The notes beneath the pieces were generated by a model. It saw nothing but the letters and a program-made list of their open reading frames with translations, was not told the DNA's origin and ran no database searches. A DNA stretch of 34,947 nt from Flammeovirgaceae bacterium (GTDB taxonomy: Bacteria > Bacteroidota > Bacteroidia > Cytophagales > Cyclobacteriaceae): NCBI GenBank assembly GCA_002691385.1, contig NZHT01000089.1:12516-47462 (forward strand), written 5' to 3'. Below, piece by piece: positions 33,590-34,947 of the stretch (position 1 is its first letter; every line of letters starts with the position of its first letter). The position numbers and the translations under genes were made by a program.

Positions 33590-34678
33590 ATGAAAGAAGA
33601 CTCAAATCAAACAAATAAGATAATTGATATCATCATTCGATTGATCAGTTTAGGTCTGATAGTTTATCTATGTATTTCCATTCTCAAACCCTTTATCATT
33701 CCGGTTTTTTGGTCTATCATATTTGCAGTTGCATTAGATCCAATGTATCGCACAATTAATCAACATATAGGAAATAAAAGACGAATTACCAGTATAATTT
33801 TAGTGCTGAGCGCCTTAAGTATTATGTCTTTACCCATTTATTTGTTTTTAGAGTCGGCAATCAAAGGAATAACAGATATTGGCTCAATGTACGCTTCGGG
33901 TAAATTTTTAATTCAAAGTCCAAATGAATCGATTAAATCAATTCCTATGATCGGGAATTGGCTGTATGATTCGTGGGAATTAGCTTCCAAAAATCTTCCC
34001 TCACTCTTAGGTCAATATCAAGAATATTTGAAACAGTTTGGATTATTTTTACTTGATTCGATATTTGGCACAGGGTTGACTATTTTGAACCTAACGGCCT
34101 CAATTCTAATTTCAGGATTTCTTCTTTATACCAAAGGCACTAACAAAATTGTCTATAAAATTTTCGAAAAAATAGCTGGCGATTTTGGTGTAGAATTTGC
34201 AGCTATTACCGAGCAAACGATTAGAAATGTAGTTAAAGGAATTCTTGGTGTCGCTGTTATTCAAGCCAGTCTTGCTGGCTTTGGATTCCTTATGATAGAT
34301 CTTCCATATGCCGGATTATGGGTTTTAATTTGTATGATCCTGACAATTGTCCAAATTGGACCTGGGTTTGTTATTATACCAGTAATTATTTGGATGTTTA
34401 TTACTAAAGATTTGGCTCCTGCTTCTATTTGGTCAGTTTACCTTATATTGGTCATGCTAATAGACAATATACTCAAACCCATATTTTTAGGAAAAGGTGC
34501 TTCGGTTCCTATGATTGTCATTTTTTTAGGAGCAATTGGTGGCTTTATTTTTGTCGGTTTTTTAGGACTTTTCCTAGGTGCAATTATTCTTTCCATAGCT
34601 TACAAGTTACTTGTTGCTTGGTTGGACTTAGAAACTATAGAAATGCCAACTGATGAATTTAAAAAATTAAAAACTTAA
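33590..34678 (+). CDS. AI-2E/PerM-family membrane transporter (UPF0118)
   Basis: A 362-residue polytopic membrane protein with about seven to eight helices: two at the N-terminus (about 13-45 and 62-84), one at about 160-180, and a C-terminal cluster (about 215-345). Family features are FWSIIFAVALDP, the amphipathic region around ITEQTIRNVVKG, and LIDNILKPIFLGKGASVPMIVIFL. Members have been called autoinducer-2 exporters or Na+/H+ antiporters; the substrate is not established for this one. It has its own intergenic region of 93 bp upstream with a near-match -7 (TATATTTA). Confidence 0.88.
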   Translation: MKEDSNQTNKIIDIIIRLISLGLIVYLCISILKPFIIPVFWSIIFAVALDPMYRTINQHIGNKRRITSIILVLSALSIMSLPIYLFLESAIKGITDIGSMYASGKFLIQSPNESIKSIPMIGNWLYDSWELASKNLPSLLGQYQEYLKQFGLFLLDSIFGTGLTILNLTASILISGFLLYTKGTNKIVYKIFEKIAGDFGVEFAAITEQTIRNVVKGILGVAVIQASLAGFGFLMIDLPYAGLWVLICMILTIVQIGPGFVIIPVIIWMFITKDLAPASIWSVYLILVMLIDNILKPIFLGKGASVPMIVIFLGAIGGFIFVGFLGLFLGAIILSIAYKLLVAWLDLETIEMPTDEFKKLKT

Positions 34679-34839
34679 TTTTAGCTTTTCACTTTTAAAT
34701 TTTTGAGATACTACATCACTTCTCTTAAATAAAGTGTAAAATAAATCTAACTATTTTCAGGCAAAATCATTGAGCACAATTGTCAACTCATATACTTTTT
34801 ATAATCTGAAATTATCATCATTTTAATTCAAATGTTGGC

Positions 34840-34847
34840 TAACTTTG
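34840..34847 (+). promoter_or_regulatory. -7 box (TAACTTTG) of the transketolase gene
   Basis: An exact TAnnTTTG match, 19 bases before the ATG. A T-rich -33-like segment lies about 15 bases upstream, closer than usual, so this is a modest call. Confidence 0.45.
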
Positions 34848-34866
34848 TTATTCAAAAAATAATCAA

Positions 34867-34947
34867 ATGGCCAACATTGCTGAATTAAAAAAAATAGCCA
34901 GTCAAGTAAGACGAGACATCGTTCGCATGGTCCATTCTTGTCAATCT
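34867..34947 (+). CDS. Transketolase, N-terminal subunit (start only)
   Basis: Twenty-seven codons are visible before the window ends: MANIAELKKIASQVRRDIVR, then MVHSCQS. These match the start of the Bacteroidota split transketolase N-terminal half (thiamine-diphosphate domain), which continues SGHPGGSLG in relatives. The enzyme works in the non-oxidative pentose phosphate pathway. The partial gene is intact as far as it goes, and whether the C-terminal subunit follows cannot be seen. Confidence 0.85.
   Translation, partial: MANIAELKKIASQVRRDIVRMVHSCQS

Noticed and set aside
1-34947. CRISPR arrays, tRNA/rRNA genes, insertion sequences, restriction or toxin-antitoxin genes
   Set aside because: No repeat-spacer pattern, no GC-rich structured RNA stretch in the intergenic gaps, and no transposase-, integrase- or toxin-like protein were found on reading both strands.

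Overview
The window is one contiguous piece of an AT-rich (roughly one third GC by eye) bacterial chromosome, almost certainly from the phylum Bacteroidota. Evidence for this includes several gene families typical of that phylum (DUF6495-like, DUF3822-like, TIGR02757/DUF2400, SMUG2-type glycosylase, a start that matches the split transketolase N-terminal subunit, an RlpA-like LysM protein). Promoters also match the Bacteroidota -7 consensus TAnnTTTG, and Shine-Dalgarno sequences are weak. A Saprospiria or Cytophagia-like member is possible, but I cannot fix the class from sequence alone. I see no rRNA, tRNA, CRISPR array, insertion sequence, phage or restriction genes.

Layout. 1-1830: the 3' part of zwf, then pgl and a gluconokinase, tightly overlapping, an oxidative pentose phosphate/gluconate entry operon. 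1856-5149 (minus strand): a DUF6495-like protein, a 634-bp stretch without a convincing gene, an acyl-CoA desaturase, an ECF sigma factor with a shortened C-terminal extension, and an RluE-like pseudouridine synthase. 5161-8231 (plus): SMUG2-type uracil-DNA glycosylase, a UPF0173 metallo-beta-lactamase-fold hydrolase and a secreted S10 carboxypeptidase. 8236-10248: an ArsC/Spx-fold protein (minus), then a sugar epimerase and a VOC protein (plus). 10333-12095 (minus): a HAD phosphatase translationally coupled to a site-2-type membrane protease.

12124-13697 is an island of gene decay. It holds the C-terminal remnant of a GPH-type sugar symporter with an in-frame stop codon, and a full-length but multiply frameshifted GyrI-like gene (12967-13441). 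No automatic gene caller would show the second one as a single gene.

13698-15633 (plus): a single-span membrane protein, a DUF3822 protein that looks PilM-like, and coaD. 15628-17050: a Nudix hydrolase divergent from pyrE. 17054-19613 (minus): a DUF4905-like protein, an RlpA-like LysM protein and TIGR02757 in one probable operon, whose promoter overlaps the start of the divergent nfeD. 19658-21898 (plus): nfeD, kdsB and a 53-residue membrane protein, followed by a 10-bp perfect inverted repeat. 22166-23047: diacylglycerol-kinase-like lipid kinase. 23083-27701 (minus): guaA, a TPR plus periplasmic-binding-protein-like secreted protein, and hemL, an operon with touching ends. 27833-33496 (plus): HAD phosphatase plus DUF4159; then mtaB, a FAH-family hydrolase, a secreted M23 peptidase and a Bcp peroxiredoxin. 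33590-34678: an AI-2E/PerM-family membrane protein. The window ends 27 codons into a transketolase N-terminal subunit.

Most of the window is ordinary housekeeping. The parts worth a second look are the decay island, the PilM-like/single-span pair before coaD, the truncated ECF sigma factor beside the desaturase, the divergent nfeD promoter arrangement, and apparently leaderless starts at guaA and mtaB. I did not find a convincing novel defence or mobile system.
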